A stretch of 64,000 nucleotides of DNA, taken from assembly GCF_051020975.1 (NCBI RefSeq), contig NW_027478162.1, positions 1,920,501 to 1,984,500 on the forward strand. The letters run 5' to 3'. A program made the position numbers and the translations under genes. This DNA is from Osmia lignaria lignaria (Eukaryota > Arthropoda > Insecta > Hymenoptera > Megachilidae). Numbering within the stretch: position 1 is the first letter of the stretch; each line of letters opens with the position of its first letter. The notes below the pieces were generated by a model. The model searched no databases. It was not told the DNA's origin and saw only the letters and a program-made list of their open reading frames with translations. Below are positions 11,332 to 24,853 of this stretch, piece after piece.

Positions 11332-11652
11332 TTGCAGATTTATCTCAAGGGAAGGGGCCTGACGGACATATTTCGAGATATTTCTTCTTCTTGTTGTTCT
11401 TCTTCTGCGCAGCTAAGCTGGAAGTGGCATTGCAGCTCGCAATAGTGCAGAGTTATCTCAAGGAAAGGGGCCACGGTGTTTCTGTATCTCTATTATGTTG
11501 GTGCGGCTTCGAAACTTTTAAATATCTAGATATATCTCGAGAACTACGCATCTGATCAAAAAATATCATAAAACATAAAAAGTAGGAAACTTAATTCTCT
11601 ACAAAAAAGGTCTCTTAACATTTTGCCATAGCTCGCTTCGTTTCCGAGATAT
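11332..11652 (+). repeat. Deletion-marked monomer, third copy
   Basis: This unit has the same deletion haplotype as 5860 and 7469. The next unit (11653) carries AAGCTGGATGTGG and CTGCTCAAAAAA, as does the unit after 5860 (6181). The pair 5860-6502 was therefore copied to 11332-11974, about 5.5 kb away. Confidence 0.85.
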
Positions 11653-11967
11653 TGGCAGATTTATCTCAAGGGAAGGGGCCTGACGGACATATTTCGAGAT
11701 ATTTCTTCTTCTTGTTGTTCTTCTTCTGCACAGCTAAGCTGGATGTGGCATTTGCGGCTCGCACTAGTGCAGAGTTATCTCAAAGAAAGGGGCCACGGTG
11801 TTTCTGTATCTCTATTATGTTGGTGCGGCTTCGGAACTTTTAAATATCTCGATATATCTCGAAAACTACGCTTCTGCTCAAAAAATATCATAGAACATAA
11901 AAAGTAGAAAACTTAATTCTCTACAAAAAAGGTCTCTCAACATTTTGCCATAGCTCGCTTCGTTTCC

Positions 11968-11989
11968 GAGATATATGCAGATATATCTC
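11968..11989. repeat. Perfect 9 bp inverted repeat, second occurrence
   Basis: Same arms and loop as at 6496-6517, at the same place in the monomer that begins at 11975. Confidence 0.7.
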
Positions 11990-12296
11990 AAGGGAAGGGG
12001 CCTGACGGACATATTTCGAGATATTTCCTCTTCTTGTTGTTCTTCTTCAGCGCAGCTAAGCTGGAAGTGGCATTTGCAGCTCGCAATAGTGCAGAGTTAT
12101 CTCAAAGAAAGGGGCCACGGTGTTTCTGTATCTCTATTATGTTGGTGCGGCTTCGGAACTTTTAAATATCTCGATATATCTCGAAAACTATGCTTCTGAT
12201 CAAAAAATATTATAGAACCTAAATTGTAGGATACATAATTCTCTACAAAAAAGGTCTCTTAACATTTTGCCATAGCTCGCTTCGTTTCCGAGATAT

Positions 12297-13262
12297 TTGC
12301 AGATTTATCTCAAGGGAAGGGGCCTGACGGACATATTTCGAGATATTTCTTCTTCTTGTTGTTCTTCTTCTGCACAGCTAAACTGGAAGTGGCGTTTCCA
12401 GCTCGCAATAGCGCAGAGTTATCTCAAAGAAAGGGGCCACGGTGTTTCTGTATCTCTATTATGTTGGTGCGGCTTCTGAACTTTTAAATATCTTGATATA
12501 TCTCGAGAACTACCCATCTGATCAAAAAATATCATAGAACATAAAAAGTAGGAAACTTAATTCTCTACAAATAAAGTCTCTTAACATTTTGCCATAGCTC
12601 GCTTCGTTTCCGAGATATTTGCAGATTTATCTCAAGGGAAGGGGCCTGACGGACATATTTCGAGATATTTCTTCTTCTTGTTGTTCTTCTTCTGCACAGC
12701 TAAGCTGGAAGTGGCATTTGCAGCTCGCAATAGTGCAGAGTTATCTCAAGGAAAGGGGCCACGGTGTTTCTGTATCTCTATTATGTTGGTGCGGCTTCGG
12801 AACTTTTACATATCTCGATATATCTCGAAAACTATGCTTCTGATCAAAAAATATCATAGAACATAAATTGTAGGAAACATAATTCTCTACAAAAAAGGTC
12901 TCTTAAGATTTTGCCATAGCTCGTTTCGTTTCCGAGATATTTGCAGATATATCTCAAGGGAAGGGGCCTGACGGACATATTTCGAGATATTTCTTCTTCT
13001 TGTTGTTCTTCTTCTGCTCAGCTAAGCTGGAAGTGGCATTTGCAGCTCGCAATAGTGCAGAGTTATCTCAAAGAAAGGGGCCACGGTGTTTCTGTATCTC
13101 TATTATGTTGGTGCGGCTTCGGAACTTTTAAATATCTCGATATATCTCGAAAACTATGCTTCTGATCAAAAAATATCATAGAACCTGAACTGTAGGAAAC
13201 ATAATTCTCTACAAAAAAGGTCTCTTATCATTTTGCCATAGCTCGTTTCGTTTCCGAGATAT
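12297..13262 (+). repeat. Trimer HOR, copy 1
   Basis: Three monomers (12297, 12619, 12941), 966 bp in total. The third ends with AACCTGAACTGTAGG, a private form. The stretch entering this copy (GTAGGATACATAATTC near 12230) matches the one entering the 9400 unit near 9333, showing earlier copying at a nine-monomer offset. Confidence 0.85.
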
Positions 13263-14227
13263 TTGCAGATATATCTCAAGGGAAGGGGCCTGACGGACAT
13301 ATTTCGAGATATTTCTTCTTCTTGTTGTTCTTCTTCTGCACAGCTAAACTGGAAGTGGCGTTTCCAGCTCGCAATAGCGCAGAGTTATCTCAAAGAAAGG
13401 GGCCACGGTGTTTCTGTATCTCTATTATGTTGGTGCGGCTTCTGAACTTTTAAATATCTTGATATATCTCGAGAACTACCCATCTGATCAAAAAATATCA
13501 TAGAACATAAAAAGTAGGAAACTTAATTCTCTACAAATAAAGTCTCTTAACATTTTGCCATAGCTCGCTTCGTTTCCGAGATATTTGCAGATTTATCTCA
13601 AGGGAAGGGGCCTGACGGACATATTTCGAGATATTTCTTCTTCTTGTTGTTCTTCTTCTGCACAGCTAAGCTGGAAGTGGCATTTGCAGCTCGCAATAGT
13701 GCAGAGTTATCTCAAGGAAAGGGGCCACGGTGTTTCTGTATCTCTATTATGTTGGTGCGGCTTCGGAACTTTTACATATCTCGATATATCTCGAAAACTA
13801 TGCTTCTGATCAAAAAATATCATAGAACATAAATTGTAGGAAACATAATTCTCTACAAAGAGGTCTCTTAAGATTTTGCCATAGCTCGTTTCGTTTCCGA
13901 GATATTTGCAGATATATCTCAAGGGAAGGGGCCTGACGGACATATTTCGAGATATTTCTTCTTCTTGTTGTTCTTCTTCTGCTCAGCTAAGCTGGAAGTG
14001 GCATTTGCAGCTCGCAATAGTGCAGAGTTATCTCAAAGAAAGGGGCCACGGTGTTTCTGTATCACTATTATGTTGGTGCGGCTTCGAAACTTTTAAATAT
14101 CTAGATATATCTCGAGAACTACGCATCTGATCAAAAAATATCATAGAACATAAAAAGTAGGAAACTTAATTCTCTACAAAAAACGTCTCGTAACATTTTG
14201 CCATAGCTCGCTTCGTTTCCGAGATAT
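13263..14227 (+). repeat. Trimer HOR, copy 2
   Basis: Three monomers (13263, 13585, 13906), 965 bp in total. It matches copy 1 monomer by monomer until the 3' half of the third, where ATCACTATT, GGCTTCGAAAC and ATCTAGATAT appear, the type also seen at 15516 and 17770. Confidence 0.85.
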
Positions 14228-17200
14228 TTGCAGATCTATCTCAAGGGAAGGGGCCTGACGGACATATTTCGAGATATTTCTCCTTCTTGTTGTTCTTCTT
14301 CTGCACAGCTAAGCTGGAAGTGGCATTTGCGGCTCGCACTAGTGCAGAGTTATCTCAAAGAAAGGGGCCACGGTGTTTCTGTATCTCTATTATGTTGGTG
14401 CGGCTTCGGAACTTTTAAATATCTTGATATATCTCGAGAACTACGCATCTGATCAAAAAATATCATAGAACATAAAAAGTAGGAAACTTCATTCTCTACA
14501 AATAAAGTCTCTTAACATTTTGCCATAGCTCGCTTCGTTTCCGAGATATTTGCAGATTTATCTCAAGGGAAGGGGCCTGACGGACATATTTCGAGATATT
14601 TCTTCTTCTTGTTGTTCTTCGTCTGCACAGCTAAGCTGGAAGTGGCATTTGCAGCTCGCAATAGTGCAGAGTTATCTCAAAGAAAGGGGCCACGGTGTTT
14701 CTGTATCTCTATTATGTTGGTGCGGCTTCGGAACTTTTAAATATCTTGATATATCTCGAGAACTACGCATCTGATCAAAAAATATCATAGAGCATAAATT
14801 GTAGGAAACATAATTCTCTACAAAAAAGGTCTCTTAACATTTTGCAATAGCTCGCTTCGTTTCCGAGATATTTGCAGATTTATCTCGAGGGAAGGGGCCT
14901 GACGGACATATTTCGAGATATTTCTTCTTCTTGTAGTTCTTCTTCTGCACAGCTAAGCTGGAAGTGGCATTTGCGGCTGGCACTAGTGCAGAGTTATCTC
15001 AAAGAAAGGGGCCACGGTGTTTCTGTATCTCTATTATGTTGGTGCGGCTTCGGAACTTTTAAATATCTTGATATATCTCGAGAACTACGCATCTGATCAG
15101 AAAATATCATAGAACATAAAAAGTAGGAAACGTAATTCTCTACAAATAAAGTCTCTTAACATTTTGCCATAGCTCGCCTGGTTTCCGAGATATTTGCAGA
15201 TTTATCTCAAGGGAAGGGGCCTGACGGACATATTTCGAGATATTTCTTCTTCTTGTTGTTCTTCTTCTGCACAGCCAAGCTGGAAGTGGCATTTGCAGCT
15301 CGCAATAGTGCAGAGTTATCTCAAAGAAAGGGGCCACGGTGTTTCTGTATCTCTATTATGTTGGTGCGGCTTCGGAACTTTTAAATATCTTGATATATCT
15401 CGAGAACTACGCATCTGCTCAAAAAATATCATAGAACATAAAAAGTAGGAAACTTAATTCTATACAAAAAAGGTCTCTTAAGATTTTGCCATAGCTCGTT
15501 TCGTTTCCGAGATATTTGCAGATATATCTCAAGGGAAGGGGCCTGACGGACATATTTCGAGATATTTCTTCTTCTTGTTGTTCTTCTTCTGCACAGCTAA
15601 GCTGGAAGTGGCATTTGCAGCTCGCAATAGTGCAGAGTTATCTCAAAGAAAGGGGCCACGGTGTTTCTGTATCACTATTATGTTGGTGCGGCTTCGAAAC
15701 TTTTAAATATCTAGATATATCTCGAGAACTACGCATCTGATCAAAAAATATCATAGAACATAAAAAGTAGGAAACTTAATTCTCTACAAAAAACGTCTCT
15801 TAACATTTTGCCATAGCTCGCTTCGTTTCCGAGATATTTGCAGATTTATCTCAAGGGAAGGGGCCTGACGGACATATTTCGAGATATTTCTTCTTCTTGT
15901 TGTTCTTCTTCTGCACAGCTAAGCTGGAAGTGGCATTTGCGGCTCGCACTAGTGCAGAGTTATCTCAAAGAAAGGGGCCACGGTGTTTCTGTATCTCTAT
16001 TATGTTGGTGCGGCTTCGGAACTTTTAAATATCTCGATATATCTCGAAAACTACGCTTCTGATCAAAAAATATCATAGAACATAAAAAGTAGGAAACTTA
16101 ATTCTCTACAAATAAAGTCTCTTAACATTTTGCCATAGCTCGCCTGGTTTCCGAGATATTTGCAGATTTATCTCAAGGGAAGGGGCCTGACGGACATATT
16201 TCGAGATATTTCTTCTTCTTGTTGTTCTTCTTCTGCACAGCTAAGCTGGAAGTGGCATTTGCAGCTCGCAATAGTGCAGAGTTATCTCAAAGAAAGGGGC
16301 CACGGTGTTTCTGTATCTCTATTATGTTGGTGCGGCTTCGGAACTTTTAAATATCTTGATATATCTCGAGAACTACGCATCTGCTCAAAAAATATCATAG
16401 AACATAAAAAGTAGGAAACTTAATTCTATACAAAAAAGGTCTCTTAAGATTTTGCCATAGCTCGTTTCGTTTCCGAGATATTTGCAGATATATCTCAAGG
16501 GAAGGGGCCTTACGGACATATTTCGAGATATTTCTTCTTCTTGTTGTTCTTCTTCTGCACAGCTAAGCTGGAAGTGGCATTTGCGGCTCGCGCTAGTGCA
16601 GAGTTATCTCAAAGAAAGGGGCCACGGTGTTTCTGTATCTCTATTATGTTGGTGCGGCTTCGGAACTTTTAAATATCTCGATATATCTCGAAAACTACGC
16701 TTCTGATCAAAAAATATCATAGAACATAAATTGTAGGAAACATAATTCTCTACAAAAAACGTCTCTTAGCATTTTGCCATAGCTCGCTTCGTTTCCGAGA
16801 TATTTGCAGATTTATCTCAAGGCAAGGGGCCTGACGGACATATTTCGAGATATTTCTTCTTCTTGCTGTTCTTCTTCTGCACAGCTAAGCTGGAAGTGGC
16901 ATTTGCAGCTCGCACTAGTGCAGAGTTATCTCAAAGAAAGGGGCCACGGTGTTTCTGTATCTCTATTATGTTGGTGCGGCTTCGGAACTTTTAAATATCT
17001 TGATATATCTCGAGAACTACGCATCTGATCAAAAAATATCATAGAACATAAAAAGTAGGAAACTTAATTCTCTACAAAAAAGGTCTCTTAACATTTTGCG
17101 ATAGCTCGCTTCGTTTCCGAGATATTTGCAGATTTATCTCAAAGGAAGGGGCCTGACGGACATATTTCGTGATATTTCTTCTTCTTGTTGTTCTTCTTCT

Positions 17201-19057
17201 GCACAGCTAAGCTAGAAGTGGCATTTGCGGCTCGCACTAGTGCAGAGTTATCTCAAAGAAAGGGGCCACGGTGTTTCTGTATCTCTATTATGTTGGTGCG
17301 GCTTTGGAACTTTTAAATATCTCGATATATCTCGAAAACTACGCTTCTGATCAAAAAATATCATAGAACATAAATTGTAGGAAACATAATTCTCTACAAA
17401 AAACGTCTCTTAACATTTTGCCATAGCTCGCTTCGTTTCCGAGATATTCGCAGATTTATCTCGAGGGAAGGGGCCTGACGGACATATTTCGAGATATTTC
17501 TTCTTCTTGTTGTTCTTCTTCTGCACAGCTAAGCTGGAAGTGGCATTTGCAGCTCGCAATAGTGCAGAGTTATCTCAAAGAAAGGGGCCACGGTGTTTCT
17601 GTATCTCTATTATGTTGGTGCGGCTTCGGAACTTTTAAATATCTCGATATATCTCGAAAACTACGCTTCTGATCAAAAAATATCATAGAACATAAATTGT
17701 AGGAAACATAATTCTCTACAAAATAGGTCTCTTAAGATTTTGCCATAGCTCGTTTCGTTTCCGAGATATTTGCAGATATATCTCAAGGGAAGGGGCCTGA
17801 CGGACATATTTCGGGATATTTCTTCTTCTTGTTGTTCTTCTTCTGCACAGCTAAGCTGGAAGTGGCATTTGCAGCTCGCAATAGTGCAGAGTTATCTCAA
17901 AGAAAGGGGCCACGGTGTTTCTGTATCACTATTATGTTGGTGCGGCTTCGAAACTTTTAAATATCTAGATATATCTCGAGAACTACGCATCTGATCAAAA
18001 AATATCATAGAACATAAAAAGTAGGAAACTTAATTCTCTACAAAAAACGTCTCTTAACATTTTGCCATAGCTCGCTTCGTTTCCGAGATATTTGCAGATT
18101 TATCTCAAGGGAAGGGGCCTGACGGACATATTTCGAGATATTTCTTCTTCTTGTTGTTCTTCTTCTGCACAGCTAAGCTGGAAGTGGCATTTGCGGCTCG
18201 CACTAGTGCAGAGTTATCTCAAAGAAAGGGGCCACGGTGTGTCTGTATCTCTATTATGTTGGTGCGGCTTCGGAACTTTTAAATATCTCGATATATCTCG
18301 AAAACTACGCTTCTGATCAAAAAATATCATAGAACATAAATTGTAGGAAACATAATTCTCTACAAAAAACGTCTCTTAACATTTTGCCATAGCTCGCTTC
18401 GTTTCCGAGATATTTGCAGATTTATCTCAAGGCAAGGGGCCTGACGGACATATTTCGAGATATTTCTTCTTCTTGCTGTTCTTCGTCTGCACAGCTAAGC
18501 TGGAAGTGGCATTTGCAGCTCGCAATAGTGCAGAGTTATCTCAAAGAAAGGGGCCACGGTGTTTCTGTATCTCTATTATGTTGGTGCGGCTTCGGAACTT
18601 TTAAATATCTTGATATATCTCGAGAACTACGCATCTGATCAAAAAATATCATAGAACATAAAAAGTAGGAAACTTAATTCTCTACAAAAAAGGTCTCTTA
18701 ACATTTTGCGATAGCTCGCTTCGTTTCCGAGATATTTGCAGATTTATCTCAAAGGAAGGGGCCTGACGGACATATTTCGAGATATTTCTTCTTCTTGTTG
18801 TTCTTCTTCTGCACAGCTAAGCTGGAAGTGGCATTTGCGGCTCGCACTAGTGCAGAGTTATCTCAAAGAAAGGGGCCACGGTGTTTCTGTATCTCTATTA
18901 TGTTGGTGCGGCTTCGGAACTTTTAAATATCTCGATATATCTCGAAAACTACGCTTCTGATCAAAAAATATCATAGAACATAAATTGTAGGAAACATAAT
19001 TCTCTACAAAAAAGGTCTCTTAAGATTTTGCCATAGCTCGTTTCGTTTCCGAGATAT
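14228..19057 (+). repeat. Neighbourhood D: 3- and 5-monomer duplications
   Basis: Fifteen monomers. Units 15194 and 16160 (offset 966) share CGCCTGGTTTCC upstream, CTGCTCAAAAAA and TTCTATACAAA. Units 16482, 16804 and 17126 correspond to 18092, 18414 and 18736 (offset 1610); the latter pairs share CAAGGCAAGG with TTCTTGCTGTTC (16804, 18414), and TTTTGCGATAGC upstream with CTCAAAGGAAGG (17126, 18736). Units 13906, 15516 and 17770 share ATCACTATT with TTCGAAAC. Offsets of 3, 5 and 7 monomers overlap, so there is no single block length. Confidence 0.75.
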
Positions 19058-22000
19058 TTGCAGATATATCTCAAGGGAAGGGGCCTGACGGACATATTTC
19101 GAGATATTTCTTCTTCTTGTTGTTCTTCTTCTGCACAGCTAAGCTGGAAGTGGCATTTGCAGCTCGCAATAGTGCAGAGTTATCTCAAAGAAAGGGGCCA
19201 CGGTGTTTCTGTATCTCTATTATGTTGGTGCGGCTTCGGAACTTTTAAATATCTTGATATATCTCGAGAACTTCGCATCTGATCAAAAAATATCATAGAA
19301 CATAAAAAGTAGGAAACTTAATTCTCTACAAAAAAGGTCTCTTAACATTTTGCCATAGCTCGCTTCGTTTCCGAGATATTTGCAGATTTATCTCAAGGGA
19401 AGGGGCCTGACGGACATATTTCGAGATATTTCTTCTTGTTGTTCTTCTTCTTCTGCACAGCTAAGCTGGAAGTGGCATTTACAGCTCGCAATAGTGCAGA
19501 GTTATCTCAAAGAAAGGGGCCACGGTGTTTCTGTATCTCTATTATGTTGGTGCGGCTTCGGAACTTTTAAATATCTCGATATATCTCGAAAACTACGCTT
19601 CTGATCAAAAAATATCATAGAACATAAATTGTAGGAAACATAATTCTCTACAAAAAAGGTCTCTTAAGATTTTGCCATAGCTCGTTTCGTTTCCGAGATA
19701 TTTGCAGATATATCTCAAGGGAAGGGGCCTGACGGACATATTTCGAGATATTTCTTCTTCTTGTTGTTCTTCTTCTGCACAGCTAAGCTGGAAGTGGCAT
19801 TTGCAGCTCGCAATAGTGCAGAGTTATCTCAAACAAAGGGGCCACGGTGTTTCTGTATCTCTATTATGTTGGTGCGGCTTCGGAACTTTTAAATATCTTG
19901 ATATATCTCGAGAACTTTGCATCTGATCAAAAAATATCATAGAACATAAAAAGTAGGAAACTTAATTCTCTACATAAAAGGTCTCTTAACATTTTGCCAT
20001 AGCTCGCCTCGTTTCCGAGATATTTGCAGATTTATCTCAAGGGAAGGGGCCTGACGGACATATTTCGAGATATTTCTTCTTGTTGTTGTTCTTCTTCTGC
20101 ACAGCTAAGCTGGAAGTGGCATTTACAGCTCGCAATAGTGCAGAGTTATCTCAAAGAAAGGGGCCACGGTGTTTCTGTATCTCTATTATGTTGGTGCGCC
20201 TTCGGAACTTTTAAATATCTCGATATATCTCGAAAACTACGCTTCTGATCAAAAAATATCATAGAACATAAATTGTAGGAAACATAATTCTCTACAAAAA
20301 ACGTCTCTTAACATTTTGCAATAGCTCGCTTCGTTTCCGAGATATTTGCAGATTTATCTCGAGGGAAGGGGCCTGACGGACATATTTCGAGATATTTCTT
20401 CTTCTTGTTGTTCTTCTTCTGCACAGCTAAGCTGGAAGTGGCATTTGCGGCTCGCACTAGTGCAGAGTTATCTCAAAGAAAGGGGCCACGGTGTTTCTGT
20501 ATCTCTACTATGTTGGTGCGGCTTCGGAACTTTTAAATATCTTGATATATCTCGAGAACGACGCATCTGATCAAAAAATATCATAGAACATAAAAAGTAG
20601 GAAACTTAATTCTCTACAAATAAAGTCTCTTAACATTTTGCCATAGCTCGCTTCGTTTCCGAGATATTTGCAGATTTATCTCAAGGCAAGGGGCCTGACG
20701 GACATATTTCGAGATATTTCTTCTTCTTGCTGTTCTTCTTCTGCACAGCTAAGCTGGAAGTGGCATTTGCAGCTCGCAATAGTGCAGAGTTATCTCAAAG
20801 AAAGGGGCCACGGTGTTTCTGTATCTCTATTATGTTGGTGCGGCTTCGGAACTTTTAAATATCTTGATATATCTCGAGAACTACGCATCTGATCAAAAAA
20901 TATCATAGAACATAAAAAGTAGGAAACTTAATTCTCTACAAATAAAGTCTCTTAACATTTTGCCATAGCTCGCTTCGTTTCCGAGATATTTGCAGATTTA
21001 TCTCAAGGCAAGGGGCCTGACGGACATATTTCGAGATATTTCTTCTTCTTGCTGTTCTTCTTCTGCACAGCTAAGCTGGAAGTGGCATTTGCAGCTCGCA
21101 ATAGTGCAGAGTTATCTCAAAGAAAGGGGCCACGGTGTTTCTGTATCTCTATTATGTTGGTGCGGCTTCGGAACTTTTAAACATCTTGATATATCTCGAG
21201 AACTACGCATCTGATCAAAAAATATCATAGAACATAAAAAGTAGGAAACTTAATTCTCTACAAATAAGGTCTCTTAACATTTTGCCATAGCTCGCTTCGT
21301 TTCCGAGATATTTGCAGATATATCTCAAGGGAAGGGGCCTGACGGACATATTTCGAGATATTTCTTCTTCTTGTTGTTCTTCTTCTGCACAGCTAAGCTG
21401 GAAGTGGCATTTGCAGCTCGCAATAGTGCAGAGTTATCTCAAAGAAAGGGGCCACGGTGTTTCTGTATCTCTATTATGTTGGTGCGGCTTCGGAACTTTT
21501 AAATATCTTGATATATCTCGAGAACTACGCATCTGATCAAAAAATATCATAGAACATAAAAAGTAGGAAACTTAATTCTCTACAAATAAAGTCTCTTAAC
21601 ATTTTGCCATAGCTCGCTTCGTTTCCGAGATATTTGCAGATTTATCTCAAGGCAAGGGGCCTGACGGACATATTTCGAGATATTTCTTCTTCTTGCTGTT
21701 CTTCTTCTGCACAGCTAAGCTGGAAGTGGCATTTGCAGCTCGCAATAGTGCAGAGTTATCTCAAAGAAAGGGGCCACGGTGTTTCTGTATCTCTATTATG
21801 TTGGTGCGGCTTCGGAACTTTTAAATATCTTGATATATCTCGAGAACTACGCATCTGATCAAAAAATATCATAGAACATAAAAAGTAGGAAACTTAATTC
21901 TATACAAAAAAGGTCTCTTAACATTTTGCCATAGCTCGCTTCGTTTCCGAGATATTTGCAGATTTATCTCAAGGGAAGGGGCCTGACGGACATATTTCGA

Positions 22001-22921
22001 GATATTTCTTCTTCTTGTTGTTCTTCTTCTGCACAGCTAAGCTGGAAGTGGCATTTGCGGCTCGCACTAGTGCAGAGTTATCTCAAAGAAAGGGGCCACG
22101 GTGTTTCTGTATCTCTATTATGTTGGTGCGGCTTCCGAACTTTTAAATATCTCGATATATCTCGAAAACTACGCTTCTGATCAAAAAATATCATAGAACA
22201 TAAATTGTAGGAAACATAATTCTCTACAAAAAAGGTCTCTTAAGATTTTGCCATAGCTCGTTTCGTTTCCGAGATATTTGCAGATATATCTCAAGGGAAG
22301 GGGCCTGACGGACATATTTCGAGATATTTCTTCTTCTTGTTGTTCTTCTTCTGCACAGCTAAGCTGGAAGTGGCATTTGCAGCTCGCAATAGTGCAGAGT
22401 TATCTCAAACAAAGGGGCCACGGTGTTTCTGTATCTCTATTATGTTGGTGCGGCTTCGGAACTCTTAAATATCTTGATATATCTCGAGAACTTCGCATCT
22501 GATCAAAAAATATCATAGAACATAAAAAGTAGGAAACTTAATTCTCTACATAAAAGGTCTCTTAACATTTTGCCATAGCTCGCTTCGTTTCCGAGATATT
22601 TGCAGATTTATCTCAAGGGAAGGGGCCTGACGGACATATTTCGAGATATTTCTTCTTGTTGTTGTTCTTCTTCTGCACAGCTAAGCTGGAAGTGGCATTT
22701 ACAGCTCGCAATAGTGCAGAGTTATCTCAAAGAATGGGGCCACGGTGTTTCTGTATCTGTATTATGTTGGTGCGGCTTCGGAACTTTTAAATATCTCGAT
22801 ATATCTCGAAAACTACGCTTCTGATCAAAAAACATCATAGAACATAAATTGTAGGAAACATAATTCTCTACAAAAAACGTCTCTTAACATTTTGCAATAG
22901 CTCGCTTCGTTTCCGAGATAT

Positions 22922-24853
22922 TTGCAGATTTATCTCGAGGGAAGGGGCCTGACGGACATATTTCGAGATATTTCTTCTTCTTGTTGTTCTTCTTCTGCAC
23001 AGCTAAGCTGGAAGTGGCATTTGCGGCTCGCACTAGTGCAGAGTTATCTCAAAGAAAGGGGCCACGGTGTTTCTGTATCTCTATTATGTTGGTGCGGCTT
23101 CGGAACTTTTAAATATCTTGATATATCTCGAGAACTTCGCATCTGATCAAAAAATATCATAGAACATAAAAAGTAGGAAACTTAATTCTCTACAAAAAAG
23201 GTCTCTTAACATTTTGCCATAGCTCGCTTCGTTTCCGAGATATTTGCAGATTTATCTCAAGGGAAGGGGCCTGACGGACATATTTCGAGATATTTCTTCT
23301 TGTTGTTGTTCTTCTTCTGCACAGCTAAGCTGGAAGTGGCATTTACAGCTCGCAATAGTGCAGAGTTATCTCAAAGAAAGGGGCCACGGTGTTTCTGTAT
23401 CTCTATTATGTTGGTGCGGCTTCGGAACTTTTAAATATCTCGATATATCTCGAAAACTACGCTTCTGATCAAAAAATATCATAGAACATAAATTGTAGGA
23501 AACATAATTCTCTACAAAAAAGGTCTCTTAAGATTTTGCCATAGCTCGTTTCGTTTCCGAGATATTTGCAGATATATCTCAAGGGAAGGGGCCTGACGGA
23601 CATATTTCGAGATATTTCTTCTTCTTGTTGTTCTTCTTCTGCACAGCTAAGCTGGAAGTGGCATTTGCAGCTCGCAATAGTGCAGAGTTATCTCAAACAA
23701 AGGGGCCACGGTGTTTCTGTATCTCTATTATGTTGGTGCGGCTTCGGAACTCTTAAATATCTTGATATATCTCGAGAACTTCGCATCTGATCAAAAAATA
23801 TCATAGAACATAAAAAGTAGGAAACTTAATTCTCTACATAAAAGGTCTCCTAACATTTTGCCATAGCTCGCTTCGTTTCCGAGATATTTGCAGATTTATC
23901 TCAAGGGAAGGGGCCTGACGGACATATTTCGAGATATTTCTTCTTGTTGTTGTTCTTCTTCTGCACAGCTAAGCTGGAAGTGGCATTTACAGCTCGCAAT
24001 AGTGCAGAGTTATCTCAAAGAATGGGGCCACGGTGTTTCTGTATCTGTATTATGTTGGTGCGGCTTCGGAACTTTTAAATATCTCGATATATCTCGAAAA
24101 CTACGCTTCTGATCAAAAAATATCATAGAACATAAATTGTAGGAAACATAATTCTCTACAAAAAACGTCTCTTAACATTTTGCAATAGCTCGCTTCGTTT
24201 CCGAGATATTTGCAGATTTATCTCGAGGGAAGGGGCCTGACGGACATATTTCGAGATATTTCTTCTTCTTGTTGTTCTTCTTCTGCACAGCTAAGCTGGA
24301 AGTGGCATTTGCGGCTCGCACTAGTGCAGAGTTATCTCAAAGAAAGGGGCCACGGTGTTTCTGTATCTCTACTATGTTGGTGCGGCTTCGGAACTTTTAA
24401 ATATCTTGATATATCTCGAGAACTACGCATCTGATCAAAAAATATCATAGAACATAAAAAGTAGGAAACTTAATTCTCTACAAATAAAGTCTCTTAACAT
24501 TTTGCCATAGCTCGCTTCGTTTCCGAGATATTTGCAGATTTATCTCAAGGCAAGGGGCCTGACGGACATATTTCGAGATATTTCTTCTTCTTGCTGTTCT
24601 TCTTCTGCACAGCTAAGCTGGAAGTGGCATTTGCAGCTCGCAATAGTGCAGAGTTATCTCAAAGAAAGGGGCCACGGTGTTTCTGTATCTCTATTATGTT
24701 GGTGCGGCTTCGGAACTTTTAAATATCTCGATATATCTCGAAAACTACGCTTCTGATCAAAAAATATCATAGAACATAAATTGTAGGAAACATAATTCTC
24801 TACAAAAAACGTCTCTTAACATTTTGCAATAGCTCGCTTCGTTTCCGAGATAT
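22922..24853 (+). repeat. 6-mer HOR in neighbourhood E, copy 1
   Basis: Six monomers, 1932 bp. The order of types is CTCGAGGGAAGG; TTG-rich tract; CTCAAACAAAGG with AACTCTTAAAT; TTG-rich tract with GAATGGGGCC and ATCTGTATT; CTCGAGGGAAGG with CTACTATG; CAAGGCAAGG. It matches the next copy up to about 24727, inside the sixth monomer, where it changes to the CTCGAAAAC end type. Confidence 0.85.

Larger units (their letters stand above)
4572..11974 (+). repeat. Neighbourhood B: irregular HOR with a deletion-marked monomer
   Basis: Twenty-three monomers. Markers are GTTCCACTTCTGC in place of GTTCTTCTTCTGC (4894, 6825, 8112, 8756, 10688), AGATAAAAACTAGG before the A-run, CTGCTCAAAAAA in place of CTGATCAAAAAA (5216, 5538, 6181, 7147, 8112, 11653), and a one-base deletion GGCATTGCAG (5860, 7469, 11332). 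The GTTCCACTT units recur at spacings of 1931, 1287, 644 and 1932 bp (6, 4, 2 and 6 monomers), so block length is not fixed. The units at 8112 and 8756 join two types. Confidence 0.75.
11975..14227 (+). repeat. Neighbourhood C: trimer HOR
   Basis: Seven monomers, of which 12297-13262 and 13263-14227 are two copies of a three-monomer block. Monomer 1 of each has GGAAGTGGCGTTTCC, AATAGCGCAG, CTTCTGAACTT and CTACCCATCTG. Monomer 2 has CTTTTACATATC, AACTATGCTTC and CTCAAGGAAAGG. Monomer 3 has CTGCTCAGC. The second copy is one base shorter (A-run ACAAAGAGG at the end of its second unit), and its third unit changes to another type in its 3' half. The block's first monomer also occurs alone at 9400. 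Confidence 0.85.

Noticed and set aside
13707..13943. Minus-strand reading frames of 65-78 codons (also at 15140-15337 and 32850-33047)
   Set aside because: They are antisense to the same monomer, open only in a few units through private substitutions, and match nothing I recognise.
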